Shown here: positions 9,624 to 20,305 of the stretch, one piece after another | Layout of the letters: each line of letters starts with the position of its first letter | How positions within the stretch are numbered: the stretch's first letter is position 1 | DNA from: an uncultured bacterium | Lineage (GTDB): Bacteria > Actinomycetota > Coriobacteriia > Coriobacteriales > Coriobacteriaceae | Assembly: GCA_958349055.1 (NCBI GenBank) | Contig: CATWBO010000001.1 | Span: 174,785-238,784 of the forward strand | DNA: 64,000 bases | Reading direction: 5' to 3' | Made by a program: the position numbers and the translations under genes | Notes under the pieces: generated by a model | Database searches by the model: none | Told to the model about the DNA's origin: nothing | The model's input: only the letters and a program-made list of their open reading frames with translations

Positions 9624-9845
9624 TTACGCGGCGGTTACGGACAGGGCGTGGAACTTCTCGCCGGCGCCCTCGACGGCGGCGGCGAGCTGCTCGGCGGTCA
9701 CGGTGTCGGCGCACTCCACCTGGACGGTCTGGGTCTCGTGATCGGCATCGGCGTCGGTCACGCCGGCCACGTTGAGCAACGCCGTCTCGACGGTGGCGTC
9801 GCAGTGGCCGCACATGAGGCCGGAAGTCTTGATTGTGAAACGCAT
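9624..9845 (-). CDS. copZ: Copper chaperone CopZ (HMA domain)
   Basis: 73 aa heavy-metal-associated domain starting at ATG 9845 after GAGGAAT. The Cu(I) motif is GLMCGHC (C12, C15) near the N-terminus, a variant of GMTCxxC. The length fits a single ferredoxin-like HMA fold. It delivers copper to CopA, or to CsoR, in the cytoplasm. Located between copA (147 bp upstream) and csoR (38 bp downstream) in one transcription direction. The open frame extends 37 codons upstream through a hairpin but has no ribosome binding site there. Confidence 0.9.
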   Translation of the reverse strand: MRFTIKTSGLMCGHCDATVETALLNVAGVTDADADHETQTVQVECADTVTAEQLAAAVEGAGEKFHALSVTAA

Positions 9846-9874
9846 GGATATTCCTCTCTGTTGTGTCGGCTTTC

Positions 9875-9960
9875 CCAGGCACCCGACCTTGACCTTCAAA
9901 CCGTCGCTCGCGTACCAAAGTACGCGTCGCTCCTCTTTCAGGTCAATCTCGGGCACCTGG
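9875..9960. repeat. Large imperfect inverted repeat between copA and copZ
   Basis: About 21-bp outer arms (CCAGGCACCCGA...TTGACCT against its inverted partner ending CACCTGG) enclose a perfect inner palindrome CGCGTAC-CAAA-GTACGCG. In copA-copZ mRNA it would form a long stem between the two genes and could set their relative expression. Confidence 0.7.
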
Positions 9961-9992
9961 AAAACCCGTTCTAAATGGACGTAATGGTGAGC

Positions 9993-12335
9993 CTATTTTG
10001 CCACTTTTGGCTTAAAGGATTTCAGGCGCAGAGCGTTGGACACAACGCAGACACTCGACAGGCTCATCGCGGCGGCGCCAAACATCGGCGAGAGCTGCCA
10101 ACCGGTGAGGGGGAAGAACACGCCCGCCGCCAGCGGAATGCCGATGCCGTTGTAGAACAGCGCCCAGAACAGGTCCTGCTTGATGTTGCGAATCGTGGCG
10201 CGCGAAAGCTCGATGGCCCGCGCAACATCCATGAGGTCGCTGCGCATGAGCACCACATCTGCCCCTTCTTTGGCGATGTCGGCGCCGGTGCCGATAGCAA
10301 GGCCCACGTCGGCGCGCGCCAGGGCGGGGGAGTCGTTGATGCCGTCGCCCACCATGGCGACCTTGCTGCCCGCATCCTGCAGTTCGCGCACGTGGCGCTC
10401 CTTGTCGGCGGGGAGGACGTCGGCGATGACCTGTTCGCTGCTCAGCCCCACGCGGCGGGCGATGGCCTCGGCCGTCACGCGGTTGTCGCCGGTGAGCATG
10501 CGCACGTCGACGCCGAGCTTGCGGAGCGCGGCGATGGCCTCGGCACTCGTTTCTTTGACCTCGTCAGCCACGGCGATGGTGCCGACAAGCTCGCCGTTCT
10601 TGGCAAAGAACAGCGGCGTCTTGCCTTCGGCGGCATATTGCTCGGCAAGACCCGCGGGCACGGTAACGCCCAACTCGTCCATCAGGCGCACGTTGCCGGC
10701 TGCGATGACATTCTGCCCCTCGCGTGCCGTAACGCCTCGTCCGGGCACGGCGGCAAAGTCCTCGACCATGCGCGCGACAATTCCGCGCGCTTCGCACTCG
10801 GCCATAATCGCCTCGGCCAGCGGGTGCTCGCTCGAGCGCTCCAGCGCGGCGGCCAGCTTGAGCAGCGCCTTTTCGCTCATGGCGGGCGAGCCGTCAGCGC
10901 GCGTGGCTACCACGATATCAGTCACGGCAGGCTTGCCGCGGGTGACGGTGCCAGTCTTGTCGAGCACCACGGTGCCCACGCTGCGCAGATTCTCCAGCGC
11001 CTCGGCGCTCTTGAACAGAATGCCCATCTCGGCGCCCTTGCCGGTGCCGACCATAATGGCGACGGGTGTGGCCAGACCCAGCGCGCACGGGCAGCTGATC
11101 ACCAGCACGGCGACGGCGGAGGTGAGCGCTTCGTTGACGCTTCCGGTCAAAACCATCCATGCCACAAAAGTTACGGCAGAGATTGCGAACACCACGGGCA
11201 CGAACACGCCGGCGACCTTGTCGGCCATGCGGGCGATGGGCGCCTTGGTGGCGTTGGCGTCCTCGACGAGCTGGATAATCTTGGCGAGCGACGTGTCGGC
11301 GCCCACACGCGTGGCGCGGAAGGTAAACGAACCGGTACGGTTGACGGTGGCGGCGCTGACGGTGTCGCTGGCGGTCTTTTCCACGGGGATGGACTCGCCG
11401 GTGAGCGCACTCTCGTCCACGGCCGAGCTGCCTTCGAGCACCACGCCATCGACGGGGATGGACTCTCCGGGGCGTACGCGCAGGACCTGGCCGGGAAGGA
11501 TACTGTCGACGTCGACGGTGGTTTCGGTGCCGTCGTCGGCAACGACGGTCGCAGTCTTGGGTGCCAAGTCGATGAGCGCCTCGATAGCGCCGCCGGTTTT
11601 GGATTTGCTGCGTGTCTCGAGGTATTTGCCCACGGTGACGAGCGACAGGATGGTGCCGGCGCTCTCAAAATACAGGTTGTCCATGCTCGTCATCATGGCC
11701 TCGCGCACCTGACCTGTGGCCAGCTGGTCGGCCATGATAAACATGGCATAGAGCGACCAGGCGATCGACGCGGTGGCGCCGACGGCGATGAGAGCGTCCA
11801 TGGTCGGCGCGCCGTGCGCGAGCGATTTAAACCCGTTGATAAAGTACGCGTCGTTGACGTAGACGATGGGGATGAGCAGGACGAGCTCGGTGAGCGCGAG
11901 CGTCATGCTGTGGGTATGGTCGGTGAAAATGCCGGGTAGCGGCCAGCCAAGCATGTGCCCCATGCCTATGTAGAACAGTGGGATGAGGAATACGATCGAG
12001 ACGATGAGGCGGGTGCGCATGGTGGAGGCGGCGGCCTCCAGCTTTTTGGTAGGCGACTCCATATGGGCGGCGCCGGACCTGGCTTGTGCACTGCCGTTTG
12101 AGCCGGCGGCACCGGTGCCCACATCGACGGGCGAGGCCGAGTAGCCCGCGCGGTCGACGGCGGTGCAGATATCGTCGGGGGAGACCTGCGCGGGGTCGTA
12201 GTCCACCAGCATAGAGCCGGCGAGCAGATTGACCGCGACGCTTTGGACGCCGTCGAGCTTGCTCACGGCACGGTCCACGTGCGCCTGACAGGCGGCGCAT
12301 GTCATGCCACCCACATCGAATTTATCTTGAGCCAT
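9993..12335 (-). CDS. copA: Cu(+)-exporting P1B-type ATPase CopA
   Basis: 780 aa. One N-terminal HMA domain with GGMTCAAC (C13, C16), then a linker and membrane helices with the CPC ion-binding motif in ISCPCALGLATP, the phosphorylation loop DKTGTVTRG, and the hinge motif GDGINDSPALARADVG; this is the full P1B-1 signature. It exports Cu(I) across the cytoplasmic membrane. Start ATG 12335 follows GAGAGGAG. First gene of the copper operon, transcribed from a promoter holding a CsoR-type palindrome. Confidence 0.96.
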   Translation of the reverse strand: MAQDKFDVGGMTCAACQAHVDRAVSKLDGVQSVAVNLLAGSMLVDYDPAQVSPDDICTAVDRAGYSASPVDVGTGAAGSNGSAQARSGAAHMESPTKKLEAAASTMRTRLIVSIVFLIPLFYIGMGHMLGWPLPGIFTDHTHSMTLALTELVLLIPIVYVNDAYFINGFKSLAHGAPTMDALIAVGATASIAWSLYAMFIMADQLATGQVREAMMTSMDNLYFESAGTILSLVTVGKYLETRSKSKTGGAIEALIDLAPKTATVVADDGTETTVDVDSILPGQVLRVRPGESIPVDGVVLEGSSAVDESALTGESIPVEKTASDTVSAATVNRTGSFTFRATRVGADTSLAKIIQLVEDANATKAPIARMADKVAGVFVPVVFAISAVTFVAWMVLTGSVNEALTSAVAVLVISCPCALGLATPVAIMVGTGKGAEMGILFKSAEALENLRSVGTVVLDKTGTVTRGKPAVTDIVVATRADGSPAMSEKALLKLAAALERSSEHPLAEAIMAECEARGIVARMVEDFAAVPGRGVTAREGQNVIAAGNVRLMDELGVTVPAGLAEQYAAEGKTPLFFAKNGELVGTIAVADEVKETSAEAIAALRKLGVDVRMLTGDNRVTAEAIARRVGLSSEQVIADVLPADKERHVRELQDAGSKVAMVGDGINDSPALARADVGLAIGTGADIAKEGADVVLMRSDLMDVARAIELSRATIRNIKQDLFWALFYNGIGIPLAAGVFFPLTGWQLSPMFGAAAMSLSSVCVVSNALRLKSFKPKVAK

Positions 12336-12377
12336 GGCTTCTCCTCTCTGTGACGTAGCGTCGGAAATGTTAACCAG

Positions 12378-12415
12378 CTGATACTATACACCCATACCCC
12401 CTGGGGGTGTCCAGT
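12378..12415 (-). promoter_or_regulatory. copA promoter with overlapping CsoR-type operator
   Basis: On the minus strand TGGACA (-35-like) and TATAGT (-10) are about 19 bp apart, and the spacer is filled by the G-tract palindrome ACCCCC-TGGGGGT (12396-12408 region), the sequence type known for CsoR operators. Repressor bound there would block RNA polymerase. Operator identity is inferred from sequence type plus the csoR gene in the operon. Confidence 0.75.
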
Positions 12416-12485
12416 GCAGAAAAATATATGAGATTTCATTACAGATGAAGATGGATGGTTGGCCGATGGACCGTCCCTGCCAAAC

Positions 12486-12542
12486 ATCTCGATCTGTAAC
12501 ATCTGGACCGGTTTTTGACCCCTTACTGTTACGGATTGAGAT
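12486..12542 (+). repeat. 57-bp palindromic repeat, copy 6
   Basis: Left arm ATCTCGATCTGTAAC, right arm GTTACGGATTGAGAT. The outermost G-C pair of the consensus is A-T here, changed on both sides. Centre starts ATCTGGACCGG. 24 bp to copy 7. Lies in the copA / kinase intergenic space. Confidence 0.9.
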
Positions 12543-12566
12543 GTTGTCTCGCGGGGTTGGGGTTTT

Positions 12567-12623
12567 GTCTCGTTCTGTAACATCTAGACCTTTATTTGCC
12601 GAGCTAGTGTTACAGATCGAGAC
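12567..12623 (+). repeat. 57-bp palindromic repeat, copy 7
   Basis: Left arm GTCTCGTTCTGTAAC has one change; right arm GTTACAGATCGAGAC is exact. Centre starts ATCTAGACC. Ends 43 bp from the 3' end of the kinase gene. Confidence 0.9.
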
Positions 12624-12665
12624 AATTGCCGGGGAGGGGTCCCGTCACGGCAAGATGCCCACTCC

Positions 12666-14750
12666 CTAGATGCAGAACCCGGGGATCACGCAGGTTCGCT
12701 TCTTGGGGCTGTCCGCAGGCGTTGCGTACGTAAAGACGTCGCCGTCGTGCCCCACGCGGTTCATATGGAGCGTGCCTTCGCTCTCCGATGTGTCGGGGCT
12801 CACCGTGCGCTCCCACCAACAGGCGTCCTTGCCCTTCCACTGGCGAACCAACGTCTCGTTCGTGGTATACGGACTTACCTTGAGCTCGCGGAAGAGTTGG
12901 TACTCCTTGCCCTCGCCGTTATAGATGTCGGCCAGGTAGTGAAAGCCCTCGGCAAACGAATCGGGCGGTTGCGTACCGCACAGCTCGACCATGGCGGGCA
13001 GCCAAAGGGTTGCGGGCAGCTCGCTCAGACACGAAGCGCTTCTGGCGGCGCCAACGTTATTCGAGATCTTTTTGACAGACTTGATGAGCGCGCGCAACTC
13101 GTTGGGCAGCAGCTTAAGGCCGTCGCCGTCGAGCCATTCTCGCAGCTCGCAATCTGCCCAGCCGGCGCTCGGCGGTTCAGTCGCAGCATCGCGCTCGGCA
13201 ATACCCGCGTCGAACATAAACGTCAGCCCGGCCTTGCCCGTCCCGTCCAGAAGCTCATCGTGACGGATGCCCACAAGCTGAGCGCCGACCTCCAGCCCGT
13301 TGGCGAGCTTCACACGCTTGGTGCACGGATAGGGGATATGCCCATCAACGTCGAGCAGGTGGTAGCGCTTGGCAATCTCGCGTGCCTCGCTACGGGTCTC
13401 GGCGGCCTTAATCTTGAGCGAAATTTCCTGCAGCTGATCCCAGGCGTAGTCGTCAAGTGAACCGCGGATGCCGTCCAGGTAGTCGGGGATGCCAAAGCCA
13501 TGGGTTGCCGCCCCGATAACGCCGAGCCCCGCAACGGCTGCAACGACGCCGCCGATGACAAAGCGGCGGCGGGTCATGGCATCGTGACGGGCCTGCTCCA
13601 GGATCTCTCGTGCGCGCTCGCCGGCGACGTCGACCTTAAGGTGCGTGCCAGAATCGATATCAATTGCGGCCTCGTCTCCTGCGCCCTCGCGGTCCTCAGA
13701 TTCTGCAGCGGGGAGGTATGCCGAGAGCGCCTCGAGCATCTGCTGCTCGGTGGGGCGATCGCTCTGTTCAACCGAGATGCCTTTCATGATGATCTGGACA
13801 AGCGCCTTGTCGCCCTCGCAGCGCGGCTCGAGCGGTGCCGGTTTGGTCTTGGTCTTTATGAGGTAGAACGAGCCGGTTGCCGCGGCACCCGTCGACTCGA
13901 CATCGAACGGCTTGCGACCGCTGTAGAGCTGGTACAGAATGCTCGAAAGCGCATAGACGTCGATCGCGGGCGAGCGACGAAGGGCCGTGATGCCTTCGAT
14001 ATCCTGCGTGAGCATTTCGGGCGCGGCGTATGCGGGCGTGGCAAAGCGCCAGATGTCGGCGCGCCGGGTGATCGTGTCGTCGCCGAGAGCCATGGTCGCG
14101 GAGCCCATGTCGATGAGGCAGGGGTCAAAGGAGCAATCGGCAATCTGCTGCTCGAGCGTTCGGCTGGTGGTGCGGAACATGATATTGGCAGGCGACAGGT
14201 CGCGATGGATGACCGGATTCACGAGGCCTTGGGTCATCAAGAGCGCGCGAAGCACGGCGTTTCCGACGGCGGCGACCATCTGGGTGGTCAGCCCGCCCGA
14301 GGCGTCGTGCGGAAGCAAGGGCAGCGCCTGCTTGAGCGAGGTGCCCTCGACCCACTCCATGAGGATGAGCGGGTCATCCTCGCACGATCCGTAGCCATAG
14401 ACGCGCGGAAATCCGCGCAGGTGCGAGACGGTACACAGATGACGATACTCCTCGAACAGCGCGGCGGTGTTGGCCAGGTGAGCGGCCGATTGCTCGGCGG
14501 AGCGGTCGGGGGCTTGGCCGGAAAGGATGGCGTTGTCCTTGAGTAGCTTGACGGCAAAGACCTCGCCGCTCGTGTTGGTCGCGCGCAGCACGTGCCCGAT
14601 GTTGCCGTTGTTGCGGTGGGCCGTCTGGAGAATAAGCGTCATAAACCGACGCTTGGCGTCGTCCTCGGCGCTGGGGTCGACCGCCACGGCGGTGTCGAAC
14701 GTGTCAAGACGGATGAGTTTGTCGCCATAGGCGCTATCGGTAGTATCCAT
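12666..14750 (-). CDS. Membrane Ser/Thr protein kinase with C-terminal DUF6273-like sensor domain
   Basis: 694 aa from ATG 14750 (AAAGGAAC upstream; 29 further upstream codons are open but lack a ribosome binding site). The N-terminal kinase domain shows VFAVKLL with K68, HRDLSPANIMF (182-192), LIDMGSA (DMG in place of DFG, 214-216) and YAAPEM (241-246), followed by a single membrane helix at about 397-416. The outer or distal C-terminal part (about 475-694) resembles the DUF6273 fold, with Trp-rich segments such as LREWLDG and ACWWERTVSP. Such proteins phosphorylate cytoplasmic partners in response to an extracellular signal. The FHA-domain gene immediately upstream suggests a kinase/phosphothreonine-reader pair. 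Signal unknown. Confidence 0.85.
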   Translation of the reverse strand: MDTTDSAYGDKLIRLDTFDTAVAVDPSAEDDAKRRFMTLILQTAHRNNGNIGHVLRATNTSGEVFAVKLLKDNAILSGQAPDRSAEQSAAHLANTAALFEEYRHLCTVSHLRGFPRVYGYGSCEDDPLILMEWVEGTSLKQALPLLPHDASGGLTTQMVAAVGNAVLRALLMTQGLVNPVIHRDLSPANIMFRTTSRTLEQQIADCSFDPCLIDMGSATMALGDDTITRRADIWRFATPAYAAPEMLTQDIEGITALRRSPAIDVYALSSILYQLYSGRKPFDVESTGAAATGSFYLIKTKTKPAPLEPRCEGDKALVQIIMKGISVEQSDRPTEQQMLEALSAYLPAAESEDREGAGDEAAIDIDSGTHLKVDVAGERAREILEQARHDAMTRRRFVIGGVVAAVAGLGVIGAATHGFGIPDYLDGIRGSLDDYAWDQLQEISLKIKAAETRSEAREIAKRYHLLDVDGHIPYPCTKRVKLANGLEVGAQLVGIRHDELLDGTGKAGLTFMFDAGIAERDAATEPPSAGWADCELREWLDGDGLKLLPNELRALIKSVKKISNNVGAARSASCLSELPATLWLPAMVELCGTQPPDSFAEGFHYLADIYNGEGKEYQLFRELKVSPYTTNETLVRQWKGKDACWWERTVSPDTSESEGTLHMNRVGHDGDVFTYATPADSPKKRTCVIPGFCI

Positions 14751-14782
14751 GGCGTTCCTTTGTCTAGCATGGGTTGCTGCGC

Positions 14783-14843
14783 GTATACGTGGGCAGTGTG
14801 GATATCGGTAAAGTACCATGATAGCCACACTGCCCACGTATAC
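14783..14843. repeat. Perfect 19-bp inverted repeat between FHA and kinase genes
   Basis: GTATACGTGGGCAGTGTGG (14783-14801) is exactly inverted at 14825-14843 around a 23-nt loop. It lies 33 bp upstream of the kinase start and could be an attenuator, terminator or repeat element. Confidence 0.8.
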
Positions 14844-14921
14844 CGCTGAGTATTGTCGTTTACGACGCAGAAGGTAGAAGACGAAAGACGGACGGCGACC
14901 GTCTTTCGATCGCCGTCCGCG

Positions 14922-15884
14922 CTAGTCCACAATGACAAGGAATGTCGTGTAGAGACCCAGATGGAGCCTGTCGCTGTTTTCGATTTCCACCGGGGGATAG
15001 ACTTTGCCGGGCTCGCGTTGGTCGCGCGGCGGCTCGATTACGATATCGCCGTCGCCCGCGCCCGATTCGAGCACTGTGCCGTTGGTCGACCCAAGGCCCT
15101 GGGCGTACCAGTGTCCGCCTTCGAGCCAAATGCGGAGATGCTCGCGCGATGCATCAGCGCCTACATCGGTGATGCTGGGCGAGGTTTTGGGCAAGGACCC
15201 AATTACCGTGCCGCGCGGATCGCGTGTGAGGGGATGGATTTGCATGTCGGCGCAGTTGTCGGCATGGGTTCTGAGCAGACCGAGGTTGGGGGCGACAGTG
15301 CGCGGCTGCTCCAGGCTGCTCATAAAGCCACGTCCGACGGTAGTTTCGGTGGTGCCAAAGTGCCCGCCTGTCTTGCTGTCGCAAAAGCGCTCGACGGTGG
15401 CCACGCCTTGGATGGGGTCAGCGAGCGCCCCCGTTGCCACAAAGAGCATAAGGTAAAGCGTACTCTTCTCGCGCACGGCATTGCCGTCAAAGTTGTCGAT
15501 GTGATTGAGGGCATTTGCATATAGGCGGCTGTCCAGCTTGTAGCTGGCGAGAGCCGACATCATTTCGTTGGCGGCCGGGCCGCGATAGTGCTCGGCGATT
15601 GCCTGATAGGCGGACTCGCCGCCGCCGAGCTTGCTGCAGATTGCCGCGGAAAGATTGAGCGTGGTGACGGCAAAGTCGCTGTAGATGGCGGGCGCGCACT
15701 GGTCAGGCTCGCGATGGACGATGTAACGGGTGAGATACGAGCGGTTGGAAGAGCATTTCTCGAGCAGGGTACTGCCGAGATAAGAGTTTCCATTGATGAG
15801 CATTCGGGCGATCTCGAGATGTCTAAGACCGCCGAACGAGCGAATATCGTTATAGAGGACCGAGCAAGGTGTCTCTGCTGCCAC
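14922..15884 (-). CDS. FHA-domain protein
   Basis: 320 aa. I chose the GTG at 15884 because it is preceded by a full AAAGGAGG site; the frame is open 79 codons further but runs through intergenic sequence. The C-terminal third is a forkhead-associated domain: TVIGSLPKT strand, SREHLRI and GLGSTNGT, the residues that bind phosphothreonine. The N-terminal ~210 residues (GGLRHLEIARMLINGNSYLG and on) are not recognised and look helical. No membrane segment is clear. The kinase gene follows 171 bp downstream in the same direction, so this is a plausible reader or substrate of that kinase. Confidence 0.85.
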   Translation of the reverse strand: MAAETPCSVLYNDIRSFGGLRHLEIARMLINGNSYLGSTLLEKCSSNRSYLTRYIVHREPDQCAPAIYSDFAVTTLNLSAAICSKLGGGESAYQAIAEHYRGPAANEMMSALASYKLDSRLYANALNHIDNFDGNAVREKSTLYLMLFVATGALADPIQGVATVERFCDSKTGGHFGTTETTVGRGFMSSLEQPRTVAPNLGLLRTHADNCADMQIHPLTRDPRGTVIGSLPKTSPSITDVGADASREHLRIWLEGGHWYAQGLGSTNGTVLESGAGDGDIVIEPPRDQREPGKVYPPVEIENSDRLHLGLYTTFLVIVD

Positions 15885-16062
15885 GGATACCTCCTTTGAT
15901 TGCTTCCTAGCCAATAAGGCGATAGGAATTAATGGCCCCGGTGGGCGACGTATTAAATGGCTGCGCAATATGTAGCGTAACCAAAGCAACATTATAGGCC
16001 ACATGTTCGAAATTGCAGGAAGACCGAGAGATTTGGTTTGGACTGAACGGAAATCCCCCTCT

Positions 16063-16119
16063 GTCTTGTTCTGTAACATTTGGGGCCGGTTTTGCTCCAC
16101 AGCCGTTACAGATTGAGAC
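16063..16119 (+). repeat. 57-bp palindromic repeat, copy 8 (solitary)
   Basis: Left arm GTCTTGTTCTGTAAC has two changes; right arm GTTACAGATTGAGAC has one. Centre starts ATTTGGGGCCGG. The only copy without a partner, in the divergent space between the FHA and helicase genes. Confidence 0.85.
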
Positions 16120-16390
16120 AATCAGCCGGGCCCGCCCCGTCCGCTTCGTCATCTGTGGTTTACGTGGGGGCATGCGAAGCACGGGTATACTAACCCGCGG
16201 CGAATCTGCTCCATCGCTTAGAGCTGCTGCGTCTGGACGGCGCGTGATAGGGCTGCCAAAGCGATCGCCAGCGTGCTGAGCAACGTCCTCTCTGTGCGCA
16301 CCCGTTTTTGTATGTATTAGCGCACTACCAAGCACGCCCGCGCGGCCGCATGCCGTGCCCATTGCGCGTGCAGATAAGGAACAACAACAT
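16120..16390 (+). promoter_or_regulatory. Leader region of the DEAD-box helicase gene
   Basis: No gene seen. A TATACT -10-like hexamer lies at 16186-16191 without a clear -35 at ideal spacing. If used, the mRNA leader would be about 200 nt, as often seen for cold-responsive RNA helicase genes. AAGGA at 16376 is the likely ribosome binding site. Confidence 0.35.
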
Positions 16391-18643
<2,253 letters not shown>

Positions 18644-18675
18644 CATACGCATCGCCCACTAGAGCGAGGTGAACC

Positions 18676-18713
18676 AAGGGCCCCGAGCAACTACGCTCGG
18701 GGCCCTTTTTGTT
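18676..18713 (+). terminator. Rho-independent terminator after the helicase gene
   Basis: GGGCCCCGAGC paired with GCTCGGGGCCC around a 6-nt loop, followed by TTTTTG. Confidence 0.93.
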
Positions 18714-18818
18714 TGCCGTATCCGATCGCTAGTTCAAATGTGATTTCCTCGGGAATGCATCTAGAAGATGTCGTGGGCCTGTTTCCTGCCATGCGGCAAT
18801 GGGTCCCATGGGGTGTGC

Positions 18819-19054
18819 CGTGCATTTTTTGGAGTATTCAGCAGCTCTAGCGGGCTGCATACGATTCGGTATTGCCAACGGTGGCCTTCAGATACCCCCT
18901 ATGAGCGTTTTGAGTTAGATTTCGCCGTTTTTCGAAGCAAAGGTACGTCATTCTCGCTATGTCGGAACCCTAAATGACGCAGCGCCCCACAGTTTTGCTC
19001 GCCCGCGGCGGTGCTGGCGTGGTTACGTTGCAGAATACTCCGTTTTTTGCACGG
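18819..19054. repeat. ~236-bp element with inverted ends, locus A
   Basis: Left end CGTGCATTTTTTGGAGTATT and right end AATACTCCGTTTTTTGCACG are inverted copies of one ~25-bp sequence. The second locus at 37174-37410 has the same ends, same orientation and nearly the same length (237 bp). Interiors are mostly diverged but share short blocks. No convincing gene inside; short open frames here have no ribosome binding site. Similarity continues a little past the right end (GGGGTAC). Confidence 0.75.
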
Positions 19055-19263
19055 GCCAGGATGGGGTACTTCAGGAGAACACAGCGGTATCCCGTAAATA
19101 TATACAATCTGTACCGTAATTTATACAAAACGAAGAGGCAGACAGCGTAGGGTGGGTGCATTGGGGTGCTTGGTGCATCAAAACGGGGACCTCACGTGCC
19201 GTATACTCTGGCTGGATGTGAAAGCGGCTTGACGCGTTGCCAGGCGTAGGGGAGGATGCCTCG

Positions 19264-20025
19264 ATGAGCGTATTCGAAATTGTGTTTAGTCCGACGGGTG
19301 GAACGCGGAAGGTGTCTGGCCTTGTGGCCGGGGCACTGGGCAAGAATACCGTTACCGTCGATCTGACCGATAGCGGGCTAGATTTCAGCGCTGTCTCGAT
19401 GACTGAGGACGACGTGGCCGTAATCTCTGTGCCGGCGTATGCCGGTAGAATCCCGGCTGTGGTGGCTGACCGGTTGGGCATGGTGCGCGGCAACGGGGCT
19501 CGGACTGTTTTGGTTTGTGTATACGGAAACCGCGCGTTTGAGGACACGCTCGTAGAGCTGGAGGACGTTGCGAAGCGCGCCGGATTTAGGGTGGTTGCAG
19601 CGGTTTCTGCTATTGCCGAGCATTCCGTTGCGCGACAGTTTGCTGCTGGGCGACCGGATGCGCAGGATGCGGCGCAGCTCGCAGAGTTTGCGCAGCAAAT
19701 TCAGCAAAAGCTGTTTGCCGAGGATGCATCCGAGCCCTCTATCCCCGGCAATCGTCCTTATAAACAAGCTGGGGGTCACCGCATGGCACCCGAGGCAACA
19801 GAGGAATGCGTCTCCTGCGGTGCATGCGCCGCGGCGTGCCCCGTTTGTGCTATCGACAAGGGCGACCCCAAGCGAGCAGCTGGCGAGGCGTGCATCTCCT
19901 GCATGCGCTGCATCGCCGTATGTCCGCGAGGCGCTCGCAAGCTTGATCTCAACAAGCTATCCGCTGTTTCCCAGATGCTGAGCAAGGTTTGCGTCGTGCG
20001 GAAGGAATGCGAGCTCTTCATCTAG
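19264..20025 (+). CDS. EFR1-type flavodoxin/ferredoxin fusion protein
   Basis: 253 aa from ATG 19264 (GGGGAGG upstream). The N-terminal ~150 residues are flavodoxin-like, with the phosphate-binding loop FSPTGGTRKVS at residues 8-18. The C-terminal part has two 4Fe-4S clusters: CVSCGACAAACP (C182, C185, C188, C192) and CISCMRCIAVCP (C210, C213, C216, C220). Such EFR1-family proteins are cytoplasmic electron carriers common in anaerobes, with partners usually unknown. Monocistronic by position, with a ~600-bp non-coding region upstream that contains element A. Confidence 0.9.
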   Translation: MSVFEIVFSPTGGTRKVSGLVAGALGKNTVTVDLTDSGLDFSAVSMTEDDVAVISVPAYAGRIPAVVADRLGMVRGNGARTVLVCVYGNRAFEDTLVELEDVAKRAGFRVVAAVSAIAEHSVARQFAAGRPDAQDAAQLAEFAQQIQQKLFAEDASEPSIPGNRPYKQAGGHRMAPEATEECVSCGACAAACPVCAIDKGDPKRAAGEACISCMRCIAVCPRGARKLDLNKLSAVSQMLSKVCVVRKECELFI

Positions 20026-20058
20026 CGCATACGAAATTGCTGCAAGGAGCGTCTCTGG

Positions 20059-20093
20059 GTGCCGGCGGGAAAGGAACGTCCCTAAGTGCCGCT
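20059..20093. repeat. Half copy of the gltD-type hairpin element
   Basis: GGTGCCGGCGGGAAAGGAACGTCCCTAAGTGCCG-type sequence matches one arm of the element at 4445-4527 (AAAGGAACGTCCCTAA and flanking TGCCG) without the inverted partner. Likely a decayed copy. Confidence 0.6.
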
Positions 20094-20193
20094 TAAATAC
20101 CGTTTATCGAAGAATAAATACCGCTCACCGGTCATAATGACTATTCTGGCTTTGCTGTTGCCTACAATAATCCCCGTAAAAAGAAATGCGGAA

Positions 20194-20225
20194 GGTTACC
20201 GAGTCCCTCGGACGTGGGCCTAACC
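20194..20225 (+). promoter_or_regulatory. Candidate RAT-like antiterminator stem-loop for the PTS operon
   Basis: GGTTA pairs with TAACC outside and CCGAG with CTCGG inside, with unpaired bases between, the overall shape of ribonucleic antiterminator targets of LicT/BglG proteins. A PRD antiterminator gene lies in the operon. I could not identify a clear overlapping terminator, so this is tentative. Confidence 0.35.
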
Positions 20226-20305
20226 AAAGTCTTTGAACGGGTGTGTCTCTATGGATGCATTCGCTTGATTTTGGTTGGGCTATATTTATGAAGGGACATG
20301 CCACC

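Noticed and set aside
9975..11939. 654-codon plus-strand frame opposite copA
   Set aside because: copA has all P1B-ATPase motifs on the minus strand; the shadow frame is His/Gly-rich with no motif.
18768..18977. 69-codon frame in the intergenic region after the helicase
   Set aside because: Overlaps the ~236-bp repeat element, no ribosome binding site, Phe/Cys/Trp-rich composition unlike neighbours.
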